Translations under genes and position numbers: made by a program
Notes under the pieces: model-generated
The model's input: only the letters and a program-made list of their open reading frames with translations
Told to the model about the DNA's origin: nothing
Databases searched by the model: none
Assembly: GCA_001557035.1 (NCBI GenBank)
Contig: LSKJ01000112.1
Span: 1 to 46,460, forward strand
From: Rhodospirillaceae bacterium CCH5-H10
GTDB lineage: Bacteria > Pseudomonadota > Alphaproteobacteria > Reyranellales > Reyranellaceae
Length of the DNA: 46,460 nt
Reading direction: 5' to 3'
Part shown: positions 15,494-25,450 of the stretch, piece after piece
Position numbering within the stretch: position 1 is the stretch's first letter
Layout: the number at the start of each line of letters is the position of its first letter

Positions 15494-15536
15494 GGAGAGA
15501 AATTCTCGCGGTCCGGCTTAAAATACCTGCTCGCCG

Positions 15537-16571
15537 TTGATCGAAGAGGAGAAGGGGCCGCGGCCTCCGAACCCGCCGCCCCAGGACAAGTCGTTGAATT
15601 CAGCCGGACCCCCAGAGCAGACCCCGCGAGAGCAGGCCATGGACTGGCTGTTGCGTCTCGAAGCCTGTCCGGATGACCGCTCGCTACGGGCGGAGTTCGA
15701 GGTGTGGCGTCGGCGTCCGGGCAACGCGTCGGCGTTCGATGACATGAAGCGCGTCTGGTCGCGTCTCGACGGGCTCGCGGCCGAAGCGCCCCAGTCGCAA
15801 AGGGTGTCCATGCCCTCGGCACCGGCGGTCGCCGTCCGGCCGCGCCCCGGTTTGTTCTGGCGCTCGATGGCAGTGGCCTCCGTGGTGCTGATCGCCTGGG
15901 CCGCCGTGCTGGCCTATCCGGCGTTGCGTCTGCGCCTCGATGCCGATGCACTGACCGGCACGGCCGAGACGCGCTCGCTGCGGCTCGAGGATGGAAGCCT
16001 GGCGCTGCTCGATGCGCAGAGCGCCGTGGCCGTCAACTTCACCGCCGACCGCCGCGAGGTCGTGCTGCTGGAGGGCAGCGCCTTCTTCGAGGTCGTACCC
16101 TCGGCCGAACGGCCCTTCGTGGTACGCGCCGGCGGCGTCGCGGTGACGGTGGTCGGCACCGCCTTCGCGGTGCAGACGAATTCGCTGCAAGTCTCGGTCG
16201 CGGTCCAGTCCGGCACCGTGCGCGTCGCCGGTGCGGGTATGCCACCGGCGGTGCTGACGCGCGGCGAGCGGCTCACCATCGATCGCGCGACACGACGCGA
16301 CGTTCGCAGCGAGATCGCGCCGGAGGATGTCGCGGCGTGGCGCGACGGGCGCCTTGTCGTGCAGGACATGCCGCTGCGCGCGGTCGTCGACGAACTCGGC
16401 CGCTACCAAAGCGGCATGATCGTGTTTCAGCAGGCCGCAATGGCGGACCGTCTGGTGAGCGGCGTGTTCAACCTGCGGCGCCCGACCGAGGCTCTTGCCG
16501 CGGCTGTCGACACGCAGAGCGGCAGGATCCGCGAGATCACGCCCTACCTCCTGCTCGTTTCCGGCAAATAG
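15537..16571 (+). CDS. FecR-family anti-sigma/sigma-regulator protein
   Basis: 344-residue single-pass inner-membrane protein that passes the ligand signal from the receptor to the sigma factor. The cytoplasmic DUF4880-type domain (REQAMDWLLRLEACPDD) is at about 32-85, the transmembrane helix (SMAVASVVLIAWAAVLAYPAL) at about 110-130, and the periplasmic FecR domain (TRSLRLEDGSLALLDAQSAV, VLLEGSAFFEV) at 148-240. The C-terminal STN-like part ends in SGRIREITPYLLLVSGK. A stop codon at 15519 and no ATG before the first domain leave TTG 15537 as the earliest start, without a clear ribosome site. ATG 15639 would cut into the cytoplasmic domain. The N-terminus is proline-rich. Confidence 0.92.
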   Translation: MIEEEKGPRPPNPPPQDKSLNSAGPPEQTPREQAMDWLLRLEACPDDRSLRAEFEVWRRRPGNASAFDDMKRVWSRLDGLAAEAPQSQRVSMPSAPAVAVRPRPGLFWRSMAVASVVLIAWAAVLAYPALRLRLDADALTGTAETRSLRLEDGSLALLDAQSAVAVNFTADRREVVLLEGSAFFEVVPSAERPFVVRAGGVAVTVVGTAFAVQTNSLQVSVAVQSGTVRVAGAGMPPAVLTRGERLTIDRATRRDVRSEIAPEDVAAWRDGRLVVQDMPLRAVVDELGRYQSGMIVFQQAAMADRLVSGVFNLRRPTEALAAAVDTQSGRIREITPYLLLVSGK

Positions 16572-16587
16572 AGGTTCGCGACCTCGC

Positions 16588-16601
16588 GCAAACTATTTTG
16601 C
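16588..16601. promoter_or_regulatory. GCAAActatTTTGC palindrome upstream of the TonB receptor gene
   Basis: Perfect 5-bp inverted repeat with a 4-base spacer, 17 bp after the fecR-type stop. Its core AACTATT and flanks match the Fur-like box upstream of the sigma gene (GCGAACTATTCT there, GCAAACTATTTT here). It may be a second iron box or a shared promoter element. Confidence 0.4.
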
Positions 16602-16717
16602 CTCTTTTGCCTTAATCGATCGGCCCGCGCTTTGTCCTGACTGGTAGAGGCGGATGCATCGTCCGTCTCGTTTATCCGTGAACCCGCCGGCACACGGAGC
16701 GAGCGGAGTGTCGAAGG

Positions 16718-19174
16718 GTGAGCAAGGCGAAGCGTAAGACGTCCGGCAGGGTTGTCCATTTATGCGCGCTCATTGGAGGCCTTGCCGCGCTGGTCCCGGC
16801 GGGCATCTCCGATGCCGTCGCGCAGGAACCGCGCGGAGATATGGAGCAGCAGGCACAGGCAGGCACGGCGCCTGTGGCCTTCAGTATTCCCGCGCAACCC
16901 CTCGCCCAGGCGCTCACCCAATTCGGTCGCCAGTCGGGGCTGCAGGTTGCGGTCGATTCGGCCGCCGTGGCCGGAAAGTCGACCGGCGGTGTCAGCGGCA
17001 CGATGAGCACGCAAAGCGCACTGCAGCAGCTTCTGGCAGGAACCGGTGTCACCTTCAGGTTCACATCGCCAACTGCAGTCAGCGTCGTTGGACAGGGTGG
17101 TTCGGGGGCTCTTCAGCTCGATCCAGTCCGGGTTCAGGCCAACCCCGTTCCACCCCAAGCCGAGATCGGCAACCTGCCGCCGCCCTTCGCTGGAGGGCAG
17201 GTCGCGACCGGACAGCGTATTGGGATTTTGGGCGAACGCGACTTCATGAACACTCCGTTCAGCACGACGTCATACACGCACGAATACCTGCGCAATCAGC
17301 AAGCGGTGACGCTGACCGATGCCGTCGCCGGCGATCCCTCGATCCGCGCCATGTACGCCAGCAACGGTCTCGCCGACTGGCTCTACATTCGTGGCTTCCT
17401 GCTGTTGCCCGAGGATATGTCCTTCAATGGCCTGTTCGGTCCGACGCCGTACTACTCGGTGAACATGGCGGGCATCGAGCGCGTGGAAGTGTTCCGCGGC
17501 CCGACTGCAATGCTGAACGGCATGGGACCGCGCGGTATGACCGGCGGCACGATCAACCTCGTGCCCAAGCGCGCGGGCGACGAGGACCTGACGCGCGCCA
17601 CTGCCATCTACGGCACGAACTCGCAGGTTGGCGGTCATCTCGACGTCGGTCGCCGATTCGGCCCGGACAAGGCATTCGGTTTGCGCGGCAATGCCTTCTT
17701 CACCGGCGGCAACACGGCCGTGGCCAACCAGACCGACAGCCAGCTCGCCCTTAGTGCTGGCTTCGACTACCGAAGCGAGAACACGCGCATCGACGCGGAT
17801 CTGGGCTACACGAACCGCTGGATGTACGGCAGCCAGAGCGGACTGTTCCTCGCCCCTGGCGTAACGGTGCCACCTCCGCCGTCGGCGACCTCCAACTTCT
17901 ACCAACCGTGGGGCTACCAGCAGTACGACAGCCTCTACGGCATGATGCGCTTCGAGCACGACTTCACGCCGAACCTCACGGCCTTCGTGAAAGTGGGGGC
18001 GCGGCGGTCGAACACCGCCATCCAGGACAATTCACCGACGCTCACGAATCAGTCTGGTGCCTTCACCGCGACGCCAATCAACAGTCGTAGCACCCAGGAA
18101 ACGACCGCGGCGGAAGTTGGTGTCCGCGCCAAGTTCTTCACAGGCAACGTTCGTCACGAGGCGGTGATCAGTGCGAGTTCGCTGCGCAGCCAGTTCAACT
18201 TCATAAGCAATCCAGCGGCCGTCTTCGCGTCGAACATCTATTCGCCGGTTTACGTCAGTCCGCCGTTCTACGCGGCGCCATTGGCCGGACCGCCACGGCG
18301 GTCGGACCAGCTGCTCACCGGCATCTCGCTGGCCGACAATGTCTTCATGTTCGACGACCGCCTGCAACTCATCCTCGGCGGTCGCGCACAAAGCGTCGAA
18401 CTCTCGAGCTACGCCGCCGTTACAGGTGCGCCGGCGACGGGGTACAACGCAACCGCTCTCACGCCTGCCCTGGGCGTCGTCGCAAGGCCGTGGAAGGAAG
18501 TCTCATTCTACGGCAACTTCATCCAGGCATTGGGGCAGGGCAGCGTCGTTGCCCCGCCCTTCGCCAATGCCGGAGCCGTCCTGCCTCCGTTCGTGACGAC
18601 CCAGTTCGAGGTCGGCGCCAAGCTCGATCTCGGCAACTTCGGGGCGACCCTCAGCCTGTTCCAGATCACACAGCAGGGCGTGATCACCAACCCCTCGAAC
18701 AACACCCGGACGGCCGATGGCCAACAGGTGAACAAGGGCATCGAACTCACTTTCTTCGGCGAACCGGTCAAGGGCTTCAGGCCACTCGGCGGCCTCACAC
18801 TTCTCGACCCGCGCCTGACACAGACCTCCAACGGCACGAACAACGGCAAGATTGCGCCCGGCGCTTCCACCGTGCAGCTCAACCTCGGCGCGGACTGGGA
18901 CGTGCCTTGGATCAATGGGGTCTCGCTGATGGGCCGCATGATCTACACCGGGCAGTCCTACGTCGATGCGGCCAACCTGCAGGGTGTCGCGCCATGGACG
19001 CGCTTCGATGTCGGCGCACGATACACGTTCGAGCGGCCCGGAGACGGCAAGCCGATCACCTTGCGGGCCAACGTAACCAACCTGTTCCAGATGAACTACT
19101 GGACGGCGCCGCTCAGCACGCTCGTGGAGGGGCCGCCGCGGACCTTCATGCTGTCGCTGTCGTCGGACTTCTAA
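16718..19174 (+). CDS. TonB-dependent siderophore receptor with N-terminal signalling (STN) domain
   Basis: 818-residue outer-membrane transducer for a ferric chelate. Signal peptide 1-36 (VVHLCALIGGLAALVPAGI, cleaved near AVAQ). STN signalling domain at about 52-110 (FSIPAQPLAQALTQFGRQSG), which contacts the FecR-type protein. TonB box-like LDPVRVQA near 135. Plug domain about 150-280 (LTDAVAGDPSIRAMY, YIRGFLL, VEVFRGPTAMLNGMG, GGTINLVPKRA). Beta-barrel to the C-terminal Phe (MLSLSSDF). A stop at 16679 and the lack of other start codons make GTG 16718 the only possible start; GGAG at 16705-16708 serves as ribosome site. The FpvA/FhuE-like layout suggests a hydroxamate or mixed siderophore, but the ligand is not known. 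Confidence 0.95.
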   Translation: MSKAKRKTSGRVVHLCALIGGLAALVPAGISDAVAQEPRGDMEQQAQAGTAPVAFSIPAQPLAQALTQFGRQSGLQVAVDSAAVAGKSTGGVSGTMSTQSALQQLLAGTGVTFRFTSPTAVSVVGQGGSGALQLDPVRVQANPVPPQAEIGNLPPPFAGGQVATGQRIGILGERDFMNTPFSTTSYTHEYLRNQQAVTLTDAVAGDPSIRAMYASNGLADWLYIRGFLLLPEDMSFNGLFGPTPYYSVNMAGIERVEVFRGPTAMLNGMGPRGMTGGTINLVPKRAGDEDLTRATAIYGTNSQVGGHLDVGRRFGPDKAFGLRGNAFFTGGNTAVANQTDSQLALSAGFDYRSENTRIDADLGYTNRWMYGSQSGLFLAPGVTVPPPPSATSNFYQPWGYQQYDSLYGMMRFEHDFTPNLTAFVKVGARRSNTAIQDNSPTLTNQSGAFTATPINSRSTQETTAAEVGVRAKFFTGNVRHEAVISASSLRSQFNFISNPAAVFASNIYSPVYVSPPFYAAPLAGPPRRSDQLLTGISLADNVFMFDDRLQLILGGRAQSVELSSYAAVTGAPATGYNATALTPALGVVARPWKEVSFYGNFIQALGQGSVVAPPFANAGAVLPPFVTTQFEVGAKLDLGNFGATLSLFQITQQGVITNPSNNTRTADGQQVNKGIELTFFGEPVKGFRPLGGLTLLDPRLTQTSNGTNNGKIAPGASTVQLNLGADWDVPWINGVSLMGRMIYTGQSYVDAANLQGVAPWTRFDVGARYTFERPGDGKPITLRANVTNLFQMNYWTAPLSTLVEGPPRTFMLSLSSDF

Positions 19175-19180
19175 GGCTGC

Positions 19181-20461
19181 ATGCGCGCCGCATTCACGCT
19201 CCTTCACCGCTGGGTCGGGCTCGCGATCGCCGGGTTCCTGTTCGTATCGGGCCTGACGGGGGCGGTGATCTCGTGGGACCACGAACTCGACGACCTGCTC
19301 AACCCGCACTTGATGGAGGCGAAGTCGAGCGGCCCGGCGCTGCCGATCCTCGACCTCGTGAACCGCGTCGAAGCGGCGGACCCGCGCGTGCAGGCGGTGT
19401 CGATCCCGATGTCGATCGAGCCCGGCGAGTCGCTCGTGATCTTCGTGCTGCCGCGCGTCGATCCCGCTACCGGGCGGCTCTACGAGCCAGGCTACAGCCA
19501 GGTGTTCCTCGATCCCGCGACGGGCGACGTATTGGGCCGGCGCCTGTGGGGGCAGGCTTTCCCGCTCTCGACCGAGACGTTCGTTTCGTTCCTCTACAGA
19601 TTTCACGTCAGCCTCCATATCCCCGAGTTCTGGGGTATCAACCGTTGGGGTGAATGGCTGCTGGGCGGCGTCGCGATCCTGTGGACCATCGATTGCTTCA
19701 TTGGCTTTTACCTCACGACACCCCGACGCCACGCGCCCAATCCCGGCCGTCCCATCGATGTCGATCGAGCCTTGCGCCGCGGCTGGTGGGCGCGCTGGAC
19801 ACCCGCTTGGACGATCAAGACGAGCGGCAGTGCGTACCGTGTAAACTTCGATATTCACCGCGCCCTCGGGCTGTGGACGTGGGCGCTTCTGTTCGTACTC
19901 GCGTTCACAGGATTCTCGCTCAACCTCTCGCAGGAGGTTTTCCGGCCGCTGCTGGCGATGGTGTCGACGGTCACGCCTACGCCTTTCTCCACGCGCCCGC
20001 CGAGCGATACGCACAAGCCCATCGAGCCGCGTATCGGCTACGCCGAAGCCATCGAGATCGGCCGCGCCGAAGCCGTGCGGCGAGGCTGGGATCTTGCAGT
20101 CGGCCATGTCTTCTATACGCGCCGTCGGGGCTTTTATGGCGTGCGCTTCTTCGAGGGCGACGGCCATGGCGCCGCGGGCGTCGGTCCGCCGGTGATCTTT
20201 GTCGACGGCAACGATGGGGCGGTGATCGGCGATCGCATTCCCTGGCAGGGGACGGTGGCCGACATCTTCATGCAGGCGCAGTTCCCGGTGCATTCGGGCC
20301 GCATCCTCGGCCTCCCGGGCCGCATCCTGATTTCGGTGATGGGTCTGGTTGTTGCCGCGCTCTCGGTGACCGGCGTGGTCATCTGGTATCGCAAGCTCCG
20401 GGCGAGACGCGCGGTGCAGCGTAGTCGCGCGGAAAGATCGACCCTCGCACCCGCTGAATAG
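19181..20461 (+). CDS. PepSY-associated TM protein (siderophore-linked ferric reductase-like)
   Basis: 426-residue inner-membrane protein of the PepSY_TM family, commonly encoded next to TonB siderophore receptors and thought to reduce ferric chelates or handle them in the periplasm. Four helices: about 6-30 (LHRWVGLAIAGFLFVSGLTG), 163-185, 225-248 (ALGLWTWALLFVLAFTGFSL) and 378-400. Histidines in LHRW, FHVSLH, DIHRAL and VHSGR could bind haem. It starts 6 bp after the receptor stop, so it belongs to the same transcript, and is followed by a strong terminator. Confidence 0.9.
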   Translation: MRAAFTLLHRWVGLAIAGFLFVSGLTGAVISWDHELDDLLNPHLMEAKSSGPALPILDLVNRVEAADPRVQAVSIPMSIEPGESLVIFVLPRVDPATGRLYEPGYSQVFLDPATGDVLGRRLWGQAFPLSTETFVSFLYRFHVSLHIPEFWGINRWGEWLLGGVAILWTIDCFIGFYLTTPRRHAPNPGRPIDVDRALRRGWWARWTPAWTIKTSGSAYRVNFDIHRALGLWTWALLFVLAFTGFSLNLSQEVFRPLLAMVSTVTPTPFSTRPPSDTHKPIEPRIGYAEAIEIGRAEAVRRGWDLAVGHVFYTRRRGFYGVRFFEGDGHGAAGVGPPVIFVDGNDGAVIGDRIPWQGTVADIFMQAQFPVHSGRILGLPGRILISVMGLVVAALSVTGVVIWYRKLRARRAVQRSRAERSTLAPAE

Positions 20462-20472
20462 TCGCCAACGAA

Positions 20473-20500
20473 AAACGGGAGCGCTTTCGCGCTCCCGTTT
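20473..20500. terminator. Bidirectional intrinsic terminator (PepSY gene / grxD)
   Basis: Arms 20473-20484 and 20489-20500 form a perfect 12-bp stem (AAACGGGAGCGC and its complement) with a TTTC loop. AAAAA lies on the left and TTT at the end of the right arm, so it can act on both the plus-strand iron operon and the minus-strand pur-bolA-grxD transcript. Confidence 0.88.
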
Positions 20501-20528
20501 CAGTCTGGAATGAGGAGCTCCGGGCTGC

Positions 20529-20870
20529 TTACGCGGCCTCGGCCAGCGCCACGCCCTTTTCCTTGAAGACCTGCTCGAGTTCGCCGGTCTCGAACATTTC
20601 GCGGATGATGTCGCAGCCGCCGATGAACTCACCCTTCACGTAGAGCTGGGGGATCGTCGGCCACTGGCTGAATTCCTTGATGCCCTGGCGCAGTTCCGGG
20701 TCGACGAGGATGTTGACGCCGTGGAACTTCACGCCGAGCTGGCTCAGCACATCGACCACCGCGGCCGAGAAGCCGCACTGGGGAAACACGGGCGTGCCCT
20801 TCATGAACAGCAGAACGTCGTTCTTGCCGATCTCGTCGCGGATACGCTCGAACACCTGGGGTTCGCTCAT
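20529..20870 (-). CDS. grxD: Monothiol CGFS glutaredoxin (Grx4 type)
   Basis: 113-residue cytosolic glutaredoxin that binds a [2Fe-2S] cluster with glutathione and delivers it to target proteins, often as a heterodimer with BolA. The active site is CGFS at 32-35 ([13 protein letters not shown]) preceded by the glutathione-contacting Lys24 in [25 protein letters not shown] follows. Length and motif spacing are standard. It lies 56 bp after bolA at the end of the pur transcript, a conserved arrangement in alphaproteobacteria. The stop is close to the terminator. Confidence 0.97.
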   Translation of the reverse strand: MSEPQVFERIRDEIGKNDVLLFMKGTPVFPQCGFSAAVVDVLSQLGVKFHGVNILVDPELRQGIKEFSQWPTIPQLYVKGEFIGGCDIIREMFETGELEQVFKEKGVALAEAA

Positions 20871-20926
20871 GATCGATCTCCGTGGAGCGCCACCGGGGGC
20901 GCGGGGTTGTCCCGAATATAAGGCGT

Positions 20927-21163
20927 TCAGGCCTTCTGCGCCATGGTGGTCAGCTTGAGGGCGTGCAGGACGCCGCCCATGCGGCCGCCCAGCGCGCCGT
21001 AGACCGCCTGGTGCTGCTGGATCTTGGATTTGCCGGCAAAAGAGGCCGAAATCACCGTGGCGGCGTAGTGATCGCCGTCCCCGGCGAGGTCCTGGATCTC
21101 GACCTCGGCGTCCGGAATGCCTTCCTTGATCAGGCGAACGATGTCTTCTGCTTGCATGGGCAT
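20927..21163 (-). CDS. bolA: BolA family protein
   Basis: 78-residue BolA-like protein. The class II KH-like fold includes [21 protein letters not shown], then the conserved segment [29 protein letters not shown]. His66-type ligand HALKLT lies at the C-terminus. It forms [2Fe-2S]-bridged complexes with the CGFS glutaredoxin encoded just downstream and helps iron-sulphur sensing or delivery. It follows purL by 9 bp on the same strand, so it is co-transcribed with purine biosynthesis. The iron-cluster requirement of PurF may explain the linkage, but that is inference. Confidence 0.95.
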   Translation of the reverse strand: MPMQAEDIVRLIKEGIPDAEVEIQDLAGDGDHYAATVISASFAGKSKIQQHQAVYGALGGRMGGVLHALKLTTMAQKA

Positions 21164-21172
21164 GAGAAATCC

Positions 21173-23443
<2,271 letters not shown>

Positions 23444-23453
23444 GAAAAATTCC

Positions 23454-24143
23454 TCACGAAAGCGCTTCGACCATGCCCTCGAACAGGCCGCGACCGTCGG
23501 TGCCGCCGAACATCGGCTCCACCGCGTTCTCCGGATGGGGCATCAGGCCCAGCACCGTCTTGGTCTCGTTGAACACGCCGGCGATGTTGCTGCTCGACCC
23601 GTTGGGGTTGCCGCGTCCGTCGACGGTGCCGTCGGGCGCGCAGTAGCGGAAGGCGATCTGGCCGCGATCCTCGAGCCTCTTCATCGTGTCGGCGTCGGCG
23701 AAATAATTGCCCTCGGCATGGGCCACCGGGACCTTGATGACCTGGCCCGCCTGGTAGCGGTTGGTGAACAGGCTCTGGCTGGTCTCGACCTTGAGATGGA
23801 CGTCGCTGCAGACGAACTTGAGATGCGAGTTGCGCATCAACGTGCCCGGCAGCAGGCCTGCCTCGGTCACGATCTGGAAGCCGTTGCAGATGCCCAGCAC
23901 CGGCACGCCCTGCGCCGCGCGCTTCTTCACCTCGGCCATCACCGGCGACTGCGCGGCCATGGCGCCGCAGCGCAGATAGTCGCCGTAGGAGAAGCCGCCC
24001 GGCACCACGATCAGGTCGACCTTCTCGAAGTCGCCGTCGCCATGCCACACCAGCGAGGGCCGCCGGCCCGTCACCAGCTCGAGCGCCTGCGCCACATCGC
24101 CTTCGCGATTGGAGCCGGGGAAGACCAATACAGCTGCTTTCAT
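23454..24143 (-). CDS. purQ: Phosphoribosylformylglycinamidine synthase subunit PurQ
   Basis: 229-residue class I glutamine amidotransferase that makes ammonia for PurL. The nucleophile is Cys86 in VLGICNGFQ; His and Glu of the triad are in [10 protein letters not shown] near residue 206. The N-terminal [13 protein letters not shown] and [16 protein letters not shown] are typical of PurQ. Unlike the tight purC-purS and purQ-purL spacing, 148 bp holding a double palindromic repeat separate it from purS. Confidence 0.98.
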   Translation of the reverse strand: MKAAVLVFPGSNREGDVAQALELVTGRRPSLVWHGDGDFEKVDLIVVPGGFSYGDYLRCGAMAAQSPVMAEVKKRAAQGVPVLGICNGFQIVTEAGLLPGTLMRNSHLKFVCSDVHLKVETSQSLFTNRYQAGQVIKVPVAHAEGNYFADADTMKRLEDRGQIAFRYCAPDGTVDGRGNPNGSSSNIAGVFNETKTVLGLMPHPENAVEPMFGGTDGRGLFEGMVEALS

Positions 24144-24168
24144 CTCCGTCCGTCCCTACCGGCAAGGT

Positions 24169-24278
24169 CCTCACCCTGAGGAGCGCGCGCAGCGCGCGTC
24201 TCGAAGGGTCGGCAACAAAGGCGGTGCTTGTTCCCATCCTTCGAGACGCGGTCCTGCGGACCGCTCCTCAGGATGAGG
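24169..24278. repeat. Inverted pair of REP-like palindromic units inside the pur operon
   Basis: Two units face each other, 24169-24209 and 24235-24278. Each has the frame CCTCA(C/T)CCTGAGGAGC, then an internal stem, then GTCTCGAAGG(A/G)T. The internal stems are GCGCGC-gca-GCGCGC and, in the second unit, GCGGTCC-tgc-GGACCGC. The pair fills the purS-purQ gap and will be transcribed as a large cruciform-like RNA structure. The same element occurs at 36867-36974. Confidence 0.9.
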
Positions 24279-24291
24279 TCTTGCTGTGTCA

Positions 24292-24534
24292 TCAGCCCAC
24301 CAGCTCGATCGAGTAGTTCTCGATCACCGTGTTGGCGAGCAGCTTCTTGCACATCTCCTCGACGCGGGCCTTGGCCTTGTCCTTGTCGGTCTCGGCGATC
24401 TCGAGTTCGATGAACTTGCCCTGGCGCACGTCGCCGACTTCCGGGAACCCCAGGCGATTGAGCGAATGTCCGATGGCCTTGCCCTGGGGATCGAGCACGC
24501 CATTCTTGAGGGTCACGTGGACTCTGGCTTTCAT
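24292..24534 (-). CDS. purS: Phosphoribosylformylglycinamidine synthase subunit PurS
   Basis: 80-residue small subunit that bridges PurL and PurQ in FGAM synthase. Typical sequence: ARVHVTLKNGVLDPQGKAIG, then LGFPEVGDVRQGKFIELEI and EEMCKKLLANTVIENYSIE. It starts 10 bp after purC. Confidence 0.97.
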   Translation of the reverse strand: MKARVHVTLKNGVLDPQGKAIGHSLNRLGFPEVGDVRQGKFIELEIAETDKDKAKARVEEMCKKLLANTVIENYSIELVG

Positions 24535-24544
24535 GTCGCCTCTG

Positions 24545-25309
24545 CTACTGGAGCGTGGTGGGGCCGCGGACGTCGCCCGGTCCCTGGTCGATGAGAATGC
24601 CGAGGCGCCGCGCCACTTCCTGGTAGGCTTCCTCGACCTTGCCGAGGTCGCGGCGGAACCGGTCCTTGTCCATCTTCTCGTTGGTCCTGAGATCCCACAG
24701 CCGGCACGAGTCCGGGCTGATCTCGTCGGCCAGCACGATGCGGACCATGTCGTCCTCGTAGAGGCGGCCGAACTCGATCTTGAAGTCGATCAGCTTGATG
24801 CCGCAGCCGAGGAACAGGCCGAACAGGAAGTCGTTCACCCGCAGCGTGAGCGCCACGATGTCGTCGAGGTCCTGCGGGGCGGCCCAGCCGAAGGCCGTGA
24901 TGTGCTCCTCGGTGACCATCGGGTCGCCCAGCGCGTCGTTCTTGTAGAAGAACTCCATGATCGAGCGCGGAAGCTGCGTGCCTTCCTCGACGCCGAAGCG
25001 CTTGGCGAAGGAGCCGGCCGCGACGTTGCGGACCACCACCTCGAGCGGGATGATCTCGACCTGCCGGATCAGCTGTTCGCGCATGTTGAGCCGGCGGATG
25101 AAGTGGGTGGGCACGCCGATCTCGCCGAGCTTGGTCATCAGGAATTCGGAGATGCGGTTGTTGATCACCCCCTTGCCGGTGATCGTGCCCTTCTTCTGGT
25201 TGTTGAACGCGGTCGCGTCGTCCTTGAAGTACTGGACGATCGTCCCGGGCTCGGGCCCCTCGAACAAGGTCTTGGCCTTGCCCTCGTAGATGCGGCGACG
25301 GCGGGACAT
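24545..25309 (-). CDS. purC: SAICAR synthetase PurC
   Basis: 254-residue enzyme joining CAIR and aspartate with ATP to give SAICAR, step 8 of purine synthesis. Motifs: [16 protein letters not shown] at the N-terminus, TFNN-like TAFNNQKKG near 45, and the signature [22 protein letters not shown] followed by [15 protein letters not shown]. The frame extends upstream to 25375, but ATG 25309 gives the standard length and has AGGAG 7-8 bases before it. First gene of the purCSQL-bolA-grxD transcript. Confidence 0.98.
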   Translation of the reverse strand: MSRRRRIYEGKAKTLFEGPEPGTIVQYFKDDATAFNNQKKGTITGKGVINNRISEFLMTKLGEIGVPTHFIRRLNMREQLIRQVEIIPLEVVVRNVAAGSFAKRFGVEEGTQLPRSIMEFFYKNDALGDPMVTEEHITAFGWAAPQDLDDIVALTLRVNDFLFGLFLGCGIKLIDFKIEFGRLYEDDMVRIVLADEISPDSCRLWDLRTNEKMDKDRFRRDLGKVEEAYQEVARRLGILIDQGPGDVRGPTTLQ

Positions 25310-25323
25310 GATCTCACTCCTGC

Positions 25324-25356
25324 GCGGGCGATGCAGATCGCCCGCCGTTCGGGCGG
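25324..25356 (-). promoter_or_regulatory. Overlapping hairpins in the purC leader
   Basis: GCGGGCGAT (25324-25332) and ATCGCCCGC (25337-25345) form a perfect 9-bp stem with a 4-base loop, ending about 14 bases before the purC ATG and touching its AGGAG. CCGCC (25342-25346) can instead pair with GGCGG (25352-25356). Possible control of purC translation; no known purine-responsive aptamer is recognisable. Confidence 0.35.
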
Positions 25357-25399
25357 AATATGGCGGAAAGGCCATGCTCCGGTACTGGGGAAAAATCCA

Positions 25400-25427
25400 T
25401 TGAAAAAGGTGACGGGGTCGTCATATT
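25400..25427 (+). promoter_or_regulatory. Candidate sigma70 promoter for the diiron ferritin-like gene
   Basis: TTGAAA (25400-25405), 16-bp spacer, CATATT (25422-25427), in the 141-bp divergent gap. The initiation point would lie about 17 bases before the ATG, and AGGAGG precedes that codon. Moderate match only. Confidence 0.4.
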
Positions 25428-25450
25428 GGTTGCGAAACAGGAGGCCTCAC

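Noticed and set aside
24329..25450. Apparent N-terminal extension of the diiron protein
   Set aside because: It runs antisense through purC; the true start is ATG 25451 with AGGAGG.
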